Shown: positions 8,031 to 16,913, numbered from the stretch's first letter. The stretch: DNA of 64,000 bases from Caulobacteraceae bacterium UBA3198 (GCA_002363865.1 DEWY01000015.1:248001-312000), one strand, 5' to 3'. Notes: generated from the letters alone by a model not told the origin. Numbers and translations are program-made.

Positions 8031-9584
8031 TTGACCGCAAAACCCATATTGCACCGGGCGCTCGACGCCATCGAGCGCCTGGGCGACCGCTTGCCGGACC
8101 CGGTATTCATCTTCGCCTGGATCGTCGGCGCTCTGGTCTTGGCCAGCGTCATCTGCGCCTGGGCCGGCGTCAGCGCGATCAATCCTGTGGATGGGACGCT
8201 CCTGCGGGCCCAGAGCCTCCTGGCTCCGGACAATATCCGCACCCTGCTGGTGGAGATGCCCAAGACCCTGACGGGCTTCGCCCCCCTGGGCTATGTGCTG
8301 CTGATCATGCTGGGCGCGGGAATCGCCGAGCGGGTCGGACTGCTGTCGGCGGCGATTCGGGCCATGATGAGTCGCACGCCCCACCGGCTCGTGACCCCGG
8401 TGGTCATCTTCCTCGGTCTGATCGCCAACCACGCGGCTGACACGGGCTTTGTCATCCTGCTGCCCCTGGCCGGCGCGGCCTTCGCCGCGGTGGGCCGCCA
8501 TCCCGTCGCGGGAATCGCCGCGGCCTTCGCCGGCGTGGTCGGCAGCTTCGCCGGCAATCCCCTGCCCGGCCAGTTCGACGCCCTGATTCTCGGCCTGTCC
8601 GAGCCTGCCGCACGCCTGATCGACCCGACCTGGACCGCCAACCTGGTGGGCAACTGGTACTTCACCGCCGCAGGCGCCCTGGTGTTCATCCCTGTGGCCT
8701 GGTGGGTCACCGCCAATGTGGTGGAGCCGCGGCTCGGCCCGTGGACCCCGCCGGCCGATCTGCCGCCCCAGGACGCGCCTCTCTCCCCCCAGGAGCGCCG
8801 CGCTCTGCGGTGGTCGGGGGTGGCGGTGCTGAGCGTCATGATCCTGTGGGCGGCCCTGGCGCTCATGCCCGGCGCGCCCCTGGTCGACGACAGTCTGGAG
8901 GGCCCCGGGCGCTGGACCCCCTTCTTCCGATCCCTGGTGGCCGGCTTCTTTGTGCTCTTCCTGGCCGGGGGCCTGACCTATGGCCGGCTGACCAGACAGA
9001 TTCGCAGCGATCGGGACGTCGTGCGCCTGGCCTCGGAGTCCATGGCGTCCATGGCGCCCTACATCGTACTGGCCTTCGCCGCCGCGCACTTCATCGCCAT
9101 GTTCACCTGGTCGAATCTGGGGGTGATCATCGCCATCAACGGGGCCGAGGCCGTGCGGGCCTCAGGCCTGCCGATTCCCGTCCTGCTGATGGCCATCGTC
9201 GTCCTGACCGCTGGCCTCGACATGCTGATCGGATCGGCCTCGGCCAAATGGGCGGCCCTGGCGCCCGTCCTGGTGCCGATGCTGATGCTGCTCGGCGTCA
9301 GCCCGGAAATGACCACGGCGGCCTATCGCATGGGGGATTCCAGCGTGAACATGGCCTCGCCGCTCATGCCCTACTTCGCCCTGGTGCTCGGCTTCTGCCA
9401 GAGATGGCGGCCCGGCTTCGGCGTGGGCGGCCTGATCAGCGCCATGCTGCCCTACTCCGCAGCGATGATGAGCGCCGGCCTGATCCTGGTCGGCCTATGG
9501 TCAGCGCTCGAACTGCCCCTCGGTCCACAGGCTGATGTGCATTATTCGCCGCCTGAGGCCACATCATCGCTCGTGCCCAGTTGA
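8031..9584 (+). CDS. AbgT family transporter
   Basis: Integral membrane transporter (517 aa) of the AbgT family. Members import p-aminobenzoyl-glutamate or export antimetabolites such as sulfonamides. About 11-13 hydrophobic segments run through the protein, interrupted near residue 240 by a short cytosolic loop (ADLPPQDAPLSPQERRAL). Family-like features include LIANHAADTGFVILLPLAGAAF, the N-terminal DRLPDPVFIFAWIVGALV and a late MGDSSVNMASPLMPYFALVL. The start is TTG, supported by GGAGGAG 5 nt before it and by MTAKPILHRALDAIERLGDR matching the usual AbgT N-terminus. It stands alone between nuo and tRNA-Asp. Substrate is not readable. Confidence 0.9.
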   Translation: MTAKPILHRALDAIERLGDRLPDPVFIFAWIVGALVLASVICAWAGVSAINPVDGTLLRAQSLLAPDNIRTLLVEMPKTLTGFAPLGYVLLIMLGAGIAERVGLLSAAIRAMMSRTPHRLVTPVVIFLGLIANHAADTGFVILLPLAGAAFAAVGRHPVAGIAAAFAGVVGSFAGNPLPGQFDALILGLSEPAARLIDPTWTANLVGNWYFTAAGALVFIPVAWWVTANVVEPRLGPWTPPADLPPQDAPLSPQERRALRWSGVAVLSVMILWAALALMPGAPLVDDSLEGPGRWTPFFRSLVAGFFVLFLAGGLTYGRLTRQIRSDRDVVRLASESMASMAPYIVLAFAAAHFIAMFTWSNLGVIIAINGAEAVRASGLPIPVLLMAIVVLTAGLDMLIGSASAKWAALAPVLVPMLMLLGVSPEMTTAAYRMGDSSVNMASPLMPYFALVLGFCQRWRPGFGVGGLISAMLPYSAAMMSAGLILVGLWSALELPLGPQADVHYSPPEATSSLVPS

Positions 9585-9639
9585 CACGATTCCGGTCGGG
9601 ACCTATCAGACGCCCCTCGCGGCGACGCGAGCGCCATAT

Positions 9640-9716
<77 letters not shown>

Positions 9717-9717
9717 T

Positions 9718-9736
9718 GGTCTTCTTTGAGAAGACC
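9718..9736 (+). terminator. hairpin just after tRNA-Asp
   Basis: GGTCTTC, loop TTTGA, GAAGACC: a perfect 7-bp stem starting 2 nt after the tRNA 3' end. No U-tract follows, so it is either a weak terminator or a processing signal. Confidence 0.5.
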
Positions 9737-9860
9737 TGGCGCGTCCCCCTCCCCCTAAGACTCTTCCACGCCCCGACGAGCCGCCGCCTGATCCCGGCCT
9801 CCTGCGCCCCTTGATGATGGTTTGGCATCAAGCGAGGTCGAGCGCCGCCTGCCCGCGCCG

Positions 9861-10058
9861 ATGAAACTCCGCACATGGCTGGATGAAAACCGCTCCCTAT
9901 GGGCAGGACGTGAGGTCAGCCCGTCCGAGGATCATCCACGAGCTCCATCGCTCTGGTTCGGCTGGCGCCCGTGGCAAAGTGCGCCGCACACGCCGAGGAA
10001 GGCGGATACTTCAGCGGGGCTGCGCGGCCGTAATCCGCGCCCGCACATCTGGGGGTAG
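9861..10058 (+). pseudogene. possible decayed small HTH (Cro/XRE-like) gene
   Basis: A weak call. The stretch begins MKLRTWLDENR, which resembles the first helix of small Cro/XRE regulators common in Caulobacteraceae. The frame then continues without family likeness. Fragments in the other two plus frames read ARPRIIHELHRSGSA and PVAKCAAHAEEGGYFSG, which resemble the recognition helix and the end of such a domain. That suggests at least two frameshifts. The literal frame is 65 aa, runs into the 3' end of the convergent aldo/keto reductase gene, and has no good ribosome site. The rest of the 294-bp gap 9717-10010 shows only the hairpin after tRNA-Asp. Confidence 0.3.
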
Positions 10059-10925
10059 GATCAGACCAGAGGCCGCGGCGTTCGCCTCCAGGTGAGCCCG
10101 CCGTGTGGTGCCCATCACCGCGGCCGAGACGCCGGGATGCTCCAGCACATAGGCCAGGCTCGCCTGGGCGGCGCTCATGCCCTCAAGGTCACGGAGAAAG
10201 GCGAAGCGCTGGGCCAGAGCTACCTCATGCCGGTGGTTCTTCAAGGCCCTGGCGGCGTACCAGAGGTCGCGCAAGCTGCGCAGCTTGCGGATCTGACCAT
10301 CCACCTGGCCCATGGCCAGCGGCATGCCGGCGAGGACGCCCTTGCCCTGAGCGAGGGCGGCGTCGATCAGCGGCCCCCGCTCGGGCCGCAGCACATTATA
10401 GTCCAGCATCACCACATCGAGGCCGGGTGCGGCGATGACCGCGGCGATCACCGCCGGATCGAAGCTGTTGGCCCCGAACGCCGTCACCAGGCCGCGCTGG
10501 CGGAGGCGCTCCAGGGCGGCGAACAGGTCGTCGTTCAATTCCGCCGCCGCCGGACCGTGCAACTGGACCAGCCCCAGGTGTTCGAGGCCAAGCCGGCGCA
10601 GGCTGGACTCCACACTGGCGGTGATGGCGGAGGCTGAAAAATCGCGCCCCGTCCGTCCGCCCCCGGCGTGAAAGGTGCCAACCTTGGTGGCGATCACCAG
10701 GTGGTCCAGATCGCGCCCCTGGAGGGCCCGCCCCAGCCGCGGTTCGGCTTCGCCCCGCGAGTAGCCGGGGGCGGTGTCGAACAGGGTGACTCCGAGATCC
10801 AGGGCCCGGTGAACGAGCCGCGCGGCCTCCCCTTCGTCGAACCTGGGCAAGCCCCAGTAGCTGGCGCAGCCGAAACCAATTTCAGAAACGGTGAGCCCGG
10901 TGCGGCCCAGGGGACGGTATCGCAT
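10011..10925 (-). CDS. aldo/keto reductase
   Basis: NAD(P)H-dependent oxidoreductase with a TIM-barrel AKR fold (304 aa). Visible family elements are MRYRPLGRTGLTVSEIGFG, the catalytic Asp/Tyr segment LFDTAPGYSRGEAE, the Lys strand HLVIATKVG, the His strand LGLVQLHGP, and the C-terminal cofactor part (VLEHPGVSAAVMGTTRRAHL). I start at the ATG 10923-10925, which has GAAGGA before it. The open frame continues 52 codons upstream but would run through tRNA-Val. Substrate unknown; the layout resembles L-fucose/D-threo-aldose dehydrogenase-like members. Confidence 0.88.
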   Translation of the reverse strand: MRYRPLGRTGLTVSEIGFGCASYWGLPRFDEGEAARLVHRALDLGVTLFDTAPGYSRGEAEPRLGRALQGRDLDHLVIATKVGTFHAGGGRTGRDFSASAITASVESSLRRLGLEHLGLVQLHGPAAAELNDDLFAALERLRQRGLVTAFGANSFDPAVIAAVIAAPGLDVVMLDYNVLRPERGPLIDAALAQGKGVLAGMPLAMGQVDGQIRKLRSLRDLWYAARALKNHRHEVALAQRFAFLRDLEGMSAAQASLAYVLEHPGVSAAVMGTTRRAHLEANAAASGLILPPDVRARITAAQPR

Positions 10926-10943
10926 GGGTCCTTCGCCGAGGCT

Positions 10944-11020
10944 TGGTGGGCGGCGAGGGGTTCGAACCCCCGACCCCCTGGGTGTAAACCAGGTGCTCTG
11001 ACCAGCTGAGCTAGCCGCCC
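10944..11020 (-). tRNA. tRNA-Val (anticodon TAC)
   Basis: A 77-nt cloverleaf on the minus strand. The acceptor stem pairs GGGCGGC with GCCGCCC, the discriminator is A, and CCA is encoded (10944-10946). The anticodon arm is CCTGG-TTTACAC-CCAGG with anticodon TAC at 10984-10986; the T-arm contains GGTTCGAACCCC. It lies 18 bp upstream of the aldo/keto reductase start. Confidence 0.98.
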
Positions 11021-11141
11021 TCGCCTGCTCTCTTAGCGTCTCCGCAAACAGATTCGGAGCGGCATTCGGCAGGATAGACACAATGAAGGGGCGGCCGCCC
11101 CGCCGCGACCGCCCCCGTCAAACATCGCAGCCTGGCCCTGA

Positions 11142-11417
11142 TCAGCTGTTCAGAGCGTTTTTCAAGCCCTCGCCGATGCGGAACCGCGCGGTTTGCGAAG
11201 CGGGCCGATTGACGCTCTCGCCGGTCCGCGGGTTGCGGGCGACGCCAGCGGCGCGACTTACCGGCACGAAGCTGCCGAAGCCGACCAGACGCACCTCCTG
11301 CCCCCCCTTGAGCGATCCGGTGACGGAATCGACGAAGGCCTCAAGGGCGTCCTTCGCCTGCGACTTGGTGATCCCGGCCTTCTCAGCCATCGCCGAAACC
11401 AGTTCAGCCTTGGTCAT
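11142..11417 (-). CDS. hup: HU family DNA-binding protein
   Basis: Small basic histone-like protein (91 aa) that binds and bends DNA as a dimer. The sequence shows MTKAELVSAMAEKAGITKSQ, the conserved VRLVGFGSFVPVSRAAGVARNP and NPRTGESVNRPASQTARFR, with the beta-arm Pro region at about residue 63. I start at MTKAEL (11415-11417), which has AGAGGAAA before it; a longer frame adds 20 unrelated residues. It lies downstream of lon on the same strand, a neighbourhood conserved in many Proteobacteria. Confidence 0.95.
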   Translation of the reverse strand: MTKAELVSAMAEKAGITKSQAKDALEAFVDSVTGSLKGGQEVRLVGFGSFVPVSRAAGVARNPRTGESVNRPASQTARFRIGEGLKNALNS

Positions 11418-11517
11418 GGTAGTTTCCTCTCCCTGCCCTTTTTCTGTTTTTCGCGAAGCGCCGGCAGCGGCAAACACCTTCGCGCCAAGGGATTATGCGG
11501 GCTTAAGCAGGCGCGTC

Positions 11518-11550
11518 AAACAAAGCGGCGCGGGGGTGAGCCCGCGCCGC
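11518..11550 (-). terminator. rho-independent terminator of lon
   Basis: On the minus strand GCGGCGCGGG, loop CTCACC, CCCGCGCCGC: a perfect 10-bp GC-rich stem followed by TTTGTTT. It starts about 30 bp after the lon stop and separates lon from hup. Confidence 0.85.
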
Positions 11551-11580
11551 CTGTGGTCTGGTATGGAGAAGACCTGACCC

Positions 11581-13980
11581 TCAGTGAGTCATGATCGCCT
11601 CGGCCTCGCCGTCGTCGCCGGCGACCGGTGTCTTGGCCGGAGGTTCGGTCCACTCGATCGGATCGGGCAGCCGGGTCAGGGCGCGGACCAGGACCTCATC
11701 CATGGTGTTCACCGGGATGATCTCCAGGGCCTCCTTCACCTTGGCCGGAATGTCGGCCAGGTCCTTCTCATTCTCCTCCGGGATCAGCACGGTCTTGACC
11801 CCGGAGCGCAGGGCCGCGAGCAGCTTTTCCTTCAGGCCGCCGATGGCCGTCACCCGGCCGCGCAGGGTGACCTCGCCGGTCATGGCGATCTCCTTGCGGA
11901 TCGGGATGCCGGTCAGGACCGAGACGATGGCCGTGGCCATGGCCGCGCCGGCGGACGGACCGTCCTTGGGCGTGGCGCCGTCAGGCACGTGAATGTGGAC
12001 GTCGGTCTTCTCGAAGTTCGGGGGTTCAATCCCGAACTGCGTGGCCCGGCTGCGGACATAGGAGTTCGCCGCCGAGATGGACTCCTTCATCACGTCCTTC
12101 AGGTTGCCGGTGACCGTCATGCGGCCCTTGCCCGGCATCTTGACCGCCTCGATGGTCAGGATGTCGCCGCCGAAGTCGGTATAGGCGAGACCGGTGATGA
12201 TCCCGACCTGATCCTCGGTGTCCATCTCCCCGTAGCGGTACTTTCGCACCCCGGCATACTTGGCCAGCCGGTCGGGATCGATGGTGATGCTGGTCAGCGA
12301 CTCACGCCCCAGGTCCCGCACCGTCTTACGGGCCAGGTTGCCCAGTTCCCGCTCCAGCGACCGCACGCCGGCTTCCCGGGTGTAGTAGCGGATCAGGTCG
12401 CGGATCGTGTCCTCGGGCACCATGAATTCCTCGGGCTTGAGCCCGTGGTCCTTGGTCAGCTTCGGCAGGACGTGCCGCTTGGCGATCTCGACCTTCTCGT
12501 CCTCGGTGTAGCCCGGGATGCGGATGATCTCCATCCGGTCCAGCAGGGGCTGAGGCATGTTGAGCGAGTTGGCCGTCGTGACGAACATCACCGGCGACAG
12601 GTCGTAGTCCACCTCCAGATAGTGGTCGGCGAAGGTGGAGTTCTGCGACGGGTCGAGCACCTCAAGCAGGGCCGAGGCCGGATCGCCGCGATAGTCGGCA
12701 CCCATCTTGTCGATCTCGTCCAGCAGGAAGAAGGCGTTGGTCGTCTTGGCCTTCTTCATCGACTGGATGATCTTGCCCGGCATGGAGCCGATATAGGTCC
12801 TGCGGTGACCACGGATCTCGGCCTCGTCACGCACCCCGCCCAGGGATACGCGCACGAATTCCCGCGCCGTGGCCTTGGCGATCGACCGGCCCAGGGAGGT
12901 CTTGCCGACGCCAGGGGGGCCGACGAGGCAGAGGATCGGGCCCTTCAGCGCGCCAGTGCGCGCCTGCACCGCCAGATACTCCAGGATCCGCTCCTTGACC
13001 TTGTCGAGACCGTAGTGGTCCTCGTCGAGGATCTCCTCGGCGCGGGCGAGATCGATGGGCTTCTGCTTGGCCTTGCCCCACGGAATGGAGAGCAGCCAGT
13101 CGAGATAGTTCCGGACGACCGTCGATTCCGCCGACATCGGGCTCATGGAGCGCAGCTTCTTCAGCTCCGCCTCGGCCTTGGAGCGGGCCTCCTTCGACAG
13201 CTTGGCTTTCTTGATCCGCTTTTCGAGCTCGTTGAGCTCGTCACGGGTGTCGTCCTGCTCACCCAGCTCGCGCTGGATCGCCTTCATCTGCTCGTTCAGA
13301 TAGTATTCGCGCTGGGTCTTCTCCATCTGACGCTTCACGCGGTTCCGGATCTTCTTCTCGGTCTGCATGACCGAGATTTCGCCCTCCATGAGGGCGTAGA
13401 CCTTCTCCAGCCGCTTCACGACGTCGAAGATTTCCAGCAGGGCCTGCTTTTCGCTGATCTTCACCGACAGATGCGAGGCGACGCGGTCGGCCAGTTCGCC
13501 CGGATTCTCGATCTGCGGCATGGCCGCCAGGGCCTCAGGCGGCACCTTCTTGTTGAGCTTCACGTAGGACTCGAACTGCTCGACCACGGCGCGGCTCAGG
13601 GCCTCGGCCTCGGGCGAAGCCAGCGCGTCGTCGGGCAGGTCGGCGATCTCGGCTTCGTAGTAGTCGGCCTGATCGGTGTAACGGGCCACGGCTGCGCGGG
13701 CCTTGCCCTCCACGAGCACCTTCACGGTGCCGTCGGGGAGCTTCAGGAGTTGGAGGATGGTGGCGACGACGCCGATCTCATAGATGGCGATGGGCGCCGG
13801 GTCATCGTCGTCCTTGTCCTTCTGGGTCAGCAGAAGGATGTCCTTGCCCTCGTCGCGCATGGCCTCTTCGAGCGCCCGCACGGATTTTTCCCGTCCGACG
13901 AACAGCGGCACGGGTTGATGCGGAAACACGACAATGTCCCGCAACGGAAGGACAGGAAGGGTCTTCTTGGTCTCAGACAT
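11581..13980 (-). CDS. lon: ATP-dependent protease Lon
   Basis: Cytosolic AAA+ protease (799 aa) degrading misfolded and regulatory proteins; in Caulobacter it degrades CcrM, DnaA and SciP. Order of domains: N-terminal substrate domain (LPVLPLRDIVVFPHQPVPLFVG) to about residue 200, a coiled-coil region, the AAA+ module with Walker A GPPGVGKTSLG and Walker B AFFLLDEIDKMG, and the C-terminal peptidase with catalytic Ser in PKDGPSAGAAMATA and the paired Lys in IGGLKEKLLAAL. Length fits the family. It lies between clpX and hup and has its own terminator. Confidence 0.98.
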   Translation of the reverse strand: MSETKKTLPVLPLRDIVVFPHQPVPLFVGREKSVRALEEAMRDEGKDILLLTQKDKDDDDPAPIAIYEIGVVATILQLLKLPDGTVKVLVEGKARAAVARYTDQADYYEAEIADLPDDALASPEAEALSRAVVEQFESYVKLNKKVPPEALAAMPQIENPGELADRVASHLSVKISEKQALLEIFDVVKRLEKVYALMEGEISVMQTEKKIRNRVKRQMEKTQREYYLNEQMKAIQRELGEQDDTRDELNELEKRIKKAKLSKEARSKAEAELKKLRSMSPMSAESTVVRNYLDWLLSIPWGKAKQKPIDLARAEEILDEDHYGLDKVKERILEYLAVQARTGALKGPILCLVGPPGVGKTSLGRSIAKATAREFVRVSLGGVRDEAEIRGHRRTYIGSMPGKIIQSMKKAKTTNAFFLLDEIDKMGADYRGDPASALLEVLDPSQNSTFADHYLEVDYDLSPVMFVTTANSLNMPQPLLDRMEIIRIPGYTEDEKVEIAKRHVLPKLTKDHGLKPEEFMVPEDTIRDLIRYYTREAGVRSLERELGNLARKTVRDLGRESLTSITIDPDRLAKYAGVRKYRYGEMDTEDQVGIITGLAYTDFGGDILTIEAVKMPGKGRMTVTGNLKDVMKESISAANSYVRSRATQFGIEPPNFEKTDVHIHVPDGATPKDGPSAGAAMATAIVSVLTGIPIRKEIAMTGEVTLRGRVTAIGGLKEKLLAALRSGVKTVLIPEENEKDLADIPAKVKEALEIIPVNTMDEVLVRALTRLPDPIEWTEPPAKTPVAGDDGEAEAIMTH

Positions 13981-14106
13981 ATGCTTTCACTCCCGGTCGG
14001 CCCCCTCGGAATAAAAGCAGGGCTCGACCCTCGGGCCGCGGTTACCTCAGACGATGCGCCTGAGTCGGACGGTCCGTCCGCCGGTGTGGCGGTGTCTTCA
14101 GACTAT

Positions 14107-14137
14107 TTATGTGGACGCTTCGGAGCGCGGTTCAAGC
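14107..14137 (-). promoter_or_regulatory. candidate heat-shock (sigma32-like) promoter of lon
   Basis: On the minus strand CTTGAA (14131-14136), a 16-nt gap and CCACATAA (from 14114 down) resemble the RpoH pattern CTTGAA / CCCCAT, about 130 bp before the lon ATG. The gap is slightly longer than usual. Lon is commonly under RpoH control, which fits. This is the only motif I see in the 224-bp clpX-lon gap. Confidence 0.4.
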
Positions 14138-14204
14138 GGCGCCGGAGCCGCGCGCGACAACTTGTCTTCGGCGCCGCAACAGAAAGCTGTGATCAGGACG
14201 GCCC

Positions 14205-15467
14205 TCAGGCCGCCCCGCCTTTGTCCCGCCGCTCGGCATAGATGATGAGCGGCTGAGCGCGGCCTTCGACCACCTCGGCATTGACCACAACCTCTTCGAC
14301 GCCGTCATAGGTCGGCAGCTCGTACATGGTGTCGAGCAGGATGCCTTCCAGGATGGAGCGCAGGCCCCGGGCGCCGGTCTTGCGCGCAATGGCCTTGCGG
14401 GCCACGGCGTTGAGCGCGTCGTCGGTGAAGGTCAGTCCGACATTCTCCATGTCGAACAGACGCTGGTACTGCTTGACGAAGGCGTTCTTGGGCTCGGTCA
14501 GGATCTTGACCAGGGCTTCTTCGTCCAGGTCGTCCAGGGTGGCGATCACCGGCAGGCGCCCGATGAACTCCGGGATCAGGCCAAAGCGAAGCAGGTCGTC
14601 GGGCTCCACGCGGCGGAAGATCTCGCCGGTGCGCCGATCATCGGGATCAGACACCTTGGCGCCGAAGCCGATCGAGGTCCCCTGCCCGCGGGCCGAGATG
14701 ATCTTGTCGAGGCCCGCGAAGGCGCCGCCGCAGATGAACAGGATATTGGTGGTGTCCACCTGCAGGAATTCCTGCTGGGGATGCTTGCGGCCGCCCTGGG
14801 GCGGGACCGAGGCCACCGTGCCTTCCATAATCTTCAGCAGCGCCTGCTGGACGCCCTCGCCCGACACGTCGCGGGTGATGGAGGGGTTATCCGACTTGCG
14901 GCTGATCTTATCGACCTCGTCGATATAGACGATGCCCCGCTGGGCCCGCTCGACATTGTAGTCGGCCGACTGCAGCAGCTTGAGGATGATGTTCTCGACG
15001 TCCTCGCCGACATAGCCAGCCTCGGTGAGCGTCGTGGCGTCGGCCACGGTGAAGGGCACGTCGATGATTCGGGCGAGCGTCTGGGCCAGCAGGGTCTTAC
15101 CGGTGCCGGTCGGCCCGATGAGCATGATGTTGGCCTTGCCCAGCTCCACGTCATTGTTCTTCGTGGCGTGGTTTAGACGCTTGTAGTGGTTATGGACCGC
15201 GACCGAGAGCACCTTCTTGGCGTGGTCCTGGCCGATGACGTAGTCGTCGAGGACTTCGCGGATCTCGCGGGGCGTCGGCACGCCGTCCTTCGACTTCACG
15301 AAGGAGATCTTGTGCTCCTCGCGAATGATATCCATGCAGAGCTCGACGCATTCGTCGCAGATGAACACCGTCGGGCCCGCGATGAGCTTGCGGACTTCAT
15401 GCTGGCTCTTTCCGCAGAAGGAGCAATACAGCGTGCTCTTTGAGTCCCCGCTCGCGGCCTTGGTCAT
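14205..15467 (-). CDS. clpX: ATP-dependent Clp protease ATP-binding subunit ClpX
   Basis: AAA+ unfoldase (420 aa) that feeds substrates to ClpP; in Caulobacter ClpXP degrades CtrA. The N-terminal zinc-binding domain shows YCSFCGKSQHEVRKL and FICDECVELC. Walker A is GPTGTGKTLLAQ and Walker B VYIDEVDKISRK. The pore loop and RKH-type segments follow, and the C-terminal domain contains the arginine-finger part ARKTGARGLRSI. I start at the ATG 15465-15467 (MTKAASGDSKSTLYC). The frame is open 37 codons further upstream without likeness to ClpX. It is on the same strand as clpP but separated from it by a three-gene plus-strand cluster. Confidence 0.97.
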   Translation of the reverse strand: MTKAASGDSKSTLYCSFCGKSQHEVRKLIAGPTVFICDECVELCMDIIREEHKISFVKSKDGVPTPREIREVLDDYVIGQDHAKKVLSVAVHNHYKRLNHATKNNDVELGKANIMLIGPTGTGKTLLAQTLARIIDVPFTVADATTLTEAGYVGEDVENIILKLLQSADYNVERAQRGIVYIDEVDKISRKSDNPSITRDVSGEGVQQALLKIMEGTVASVPPQGGRKHPQQEFLQVDTTNILFICGGAFAGLDKIISARGQGTSIGFGAKVSDPDDRRTGEIFRRVEPDDLLRFGLIPEFIGRLPVIATLDDLDEEALVKILTEPKNAFVKQYQRLFDMENVGLTFTDDALNAVARKAIARKTGARGLRSILEGILLDTMYELPTYDGVEEVVVNAEVVEGRAQPLIIYAERRDKGGAA

Positions 15468-15843
15468 GTTCAGTCTCACTCTCTCGACGACGCCGGTCGA
15501 ATCCGCGCCCGTGGCGCAGGCGGCGACTTCCCGCCGTCCTTGCAGGATACGCGCCGGGGGTTGTCTAATCCTTGACATTCCCCGATCCGCGCCAGGATCA
15601 CAAGCCTTGCCGGAGCTGCAACGTATGGCAGGTCACCCGGGCGGATGGCGCGCAATTTCGAATCTCTAGATGGGATTGTATCGGATTGGCGCAAGTCGCC
15701 CCACGCCTCCCTTACGGGAAAAGGGGTAAAAGGCCTTGCCCGGCACGGGAAGGGATCGGCCCGCTTCTGGCATGGAGGGCCCTGCGGTTGCGCTCCTGGG
15801 GCCAGACTGCGCTATTTCGGCGCAAGCCGCGTATTTTGGGGGA
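15468..15843. other. 376-bp divergent region between clpX and the HAD gene
   Basis: No gene recognised. On the plus strand TTGACA occurs at 15572-15577, but no convincing -10 element follows at 16-18 nt. I see no strong hairpin with a T-tract. It must hold the clpX promoter(s) and the promoter of the HAD cluster. The long spacing suggests a long clpX leader or a small RNA, neither of which I can support. Confidence 0.3.
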
Positions 15844-16464
15844 ATGATGGACGATCCGGCTGACGACACAGGCGTCGTGGCCTTCGATTTCGACGGCACG
15901 CTCACCACCAGGGACAGTTTCACGGCCTTTCTGCGGTGGCGAGCCGGCGCGGCGCGCTATGCCCGTGGCATGCGCCGCCTCGCCCCGTCAGGCGCCGCCT
16001 ATCTGTTTCATCGCAACCGGGGCCGCATCAAGGCGGCGGCCGTGCGAGAGTTTCTGCTCGGCGCGCCAAGGGTCGAACTCGAAGCCGAGGCGCGCGCCTT
16101 CGCCGAGGCCTATGCGCCGCGGCTCCTGCGGCCCGACGCGCTGCATACTTGGAGGCGCTGGCGGGGTCGGCGGGCCACCATGGTGATCGTCACGGCGTCC
16201 CCCGACATCATCGTCCAACCCTTCGCCCGGGGCCTGGGCGCTGACCATCTGATCGCCACCCGTCTGGCCTTCGACTCCGAGGACCGGGTCGCGGGCATGT
16301 TTGACGGCCGCAATTGCCGGGGTCCGGAAAAGGTGACGCGGCTGCAGGCGGTCTTCGGTCCGGACCTTCGCCTGCGGGCGGCCTATGGCGACACCAGCGG
16401 CGACCGGGAGATGCTGAAGATCGCCGAGGAGCCAGGCTACCGGGTGTTCAAGGAATCCCCCTGA
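15844..16464 (+). CDS. HAD-IB family phosphatase
   Basis: Haloacid dehalogenase-type phosphohydrolase (206 aa) of subfamily IB (phosphoserine phosphatase-like). Motif I is VVAFDFDGTLTTRDSF with both catalytic Asp residues, motif II is MVIVTASPDI, a Lys for motif III lies in RGPEKVTRL, and motif IV is AAYGDTSGDREML. The substrate could be phosphoserine or a phospholipid head group; it is not readable. I start at the ATG 15844 with GGGGGA just before it; the next codon is also ATG. The stop overlaps the next gene by one base (TGATG), so the two are coupled. Confidence 0.88.
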   Translation: MMDDPADDTGVVAFDFDGTLTTRDSFTAFLRWRAGAARYARGMRRLAPSGAAYLFHRNRGRIKAAAVREFLLGAPRVELEAEARAFAEAYAPRLLRPDALHTWRRWRGRRATMVIVTASPDIIVQPFARGLGADHLIATRLAFDSEDRVAGMFDGRNCRGPEKVTRLQAVFGPDLRLRAAYGDTSGDREMLKIAEEPGYRVFKESP

Positions 16465-16913
16465 TGCGGTTCCGGGTGGAGAAGCTGATCCGGGATGGTC
16501 TGCCGCAGATGATGCAGGATCAGGGCCTGTCGGTGTTCTGCCATCGCCTGGACGACAGAGCGTTTCTCGAGGCCCTCAAGGCCAAGCTCGTCGAGGAGGC
16601 CCAGGAGGTCGCGGCCGCCGAACCAGACGACCTGGTCGAGGAGTTGGCCGATGTCAGCGAGGTCATGATGGCCCTGATCGCCGCCGCAGGCCTCACCCAA
16701 GAGGCCGTGGAAGCCGCTCGCCTGGCCAAGCTCGCCCAAAGGGGCGGCTTTGATGGACGGATCTACAACCTCGCCGTGGAAGGCGAGGACGGGACGCCGG
16801 GGGTGGCCTACTATCTGGCGCGCCCCGACCAGTATCCCCCCGCCCCGCATCTCCAGCCGGCTGAGGATCGCCCCCCGTGCGACACGCCCGAGCCGAAGCC
16901 CTCGATCAGCTAG
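16464..16913 (+). CDS. nucleoside triphosphate pyrophosphohydrolase-like protein
   Basis: A 149-aa all-alpha NTP-PPase-like protein (phosphoribosyl-ATP pyrophosphohydrolase/MazG superfamily). The sequence starts MRFRVEKLIRDGLPQMMQDQG and shows the metal-binding EExxE-like helix LKAKLVEEAQEVAAAE followed by DLVEELADVSEVMMAL. It is a stand-alone domain and likely hydrolyses a nucleotide or nucleotide-like pyrophosphate. The C-terminal 40 residues are variable. The start ATG overlaps the HAD stop (TGATG); the 3' end overlaps the next small ORF by 37 bp in another frame. Confidence 0.82.
   Translation: MRFRVEKLIRDGLPQMMQDQGLSVFCHRLDDRAFLEALKAKLVEEAQEVAAAEPDDLVEELADVSEVMMALIAAAGLTQEAVEAARLAKLAQRGGFDGRIYNLAVEGEDGTPGVAYYLARPDQYPPAPHLQPAEDRPPCDTPEPKPSIS

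Noticed and set aside
11050..11141. Terminator after hup made of the GGGGCGG/CCGCCCC segments
   Set aside because: The pairing is either without a loop or spans a poor 14-nt loop, and the following sequence TTCATTGTG is not a real T-tract.
11584..14241. A very long open frame (885 codons) on the plus strand opposite lon
   Set aside because: It is an antisense shadow of lon in high-GC DNA; its amino-acid content is His/Gly/Asp/Leu-rich and unlike any protein, while lon on the other strand is unmistakable.
15572..15600. sigma70 promoter from TTGACA at 15572
   Set aside because: No acceptable -10 hexamer lies 16-18 nt downstream.
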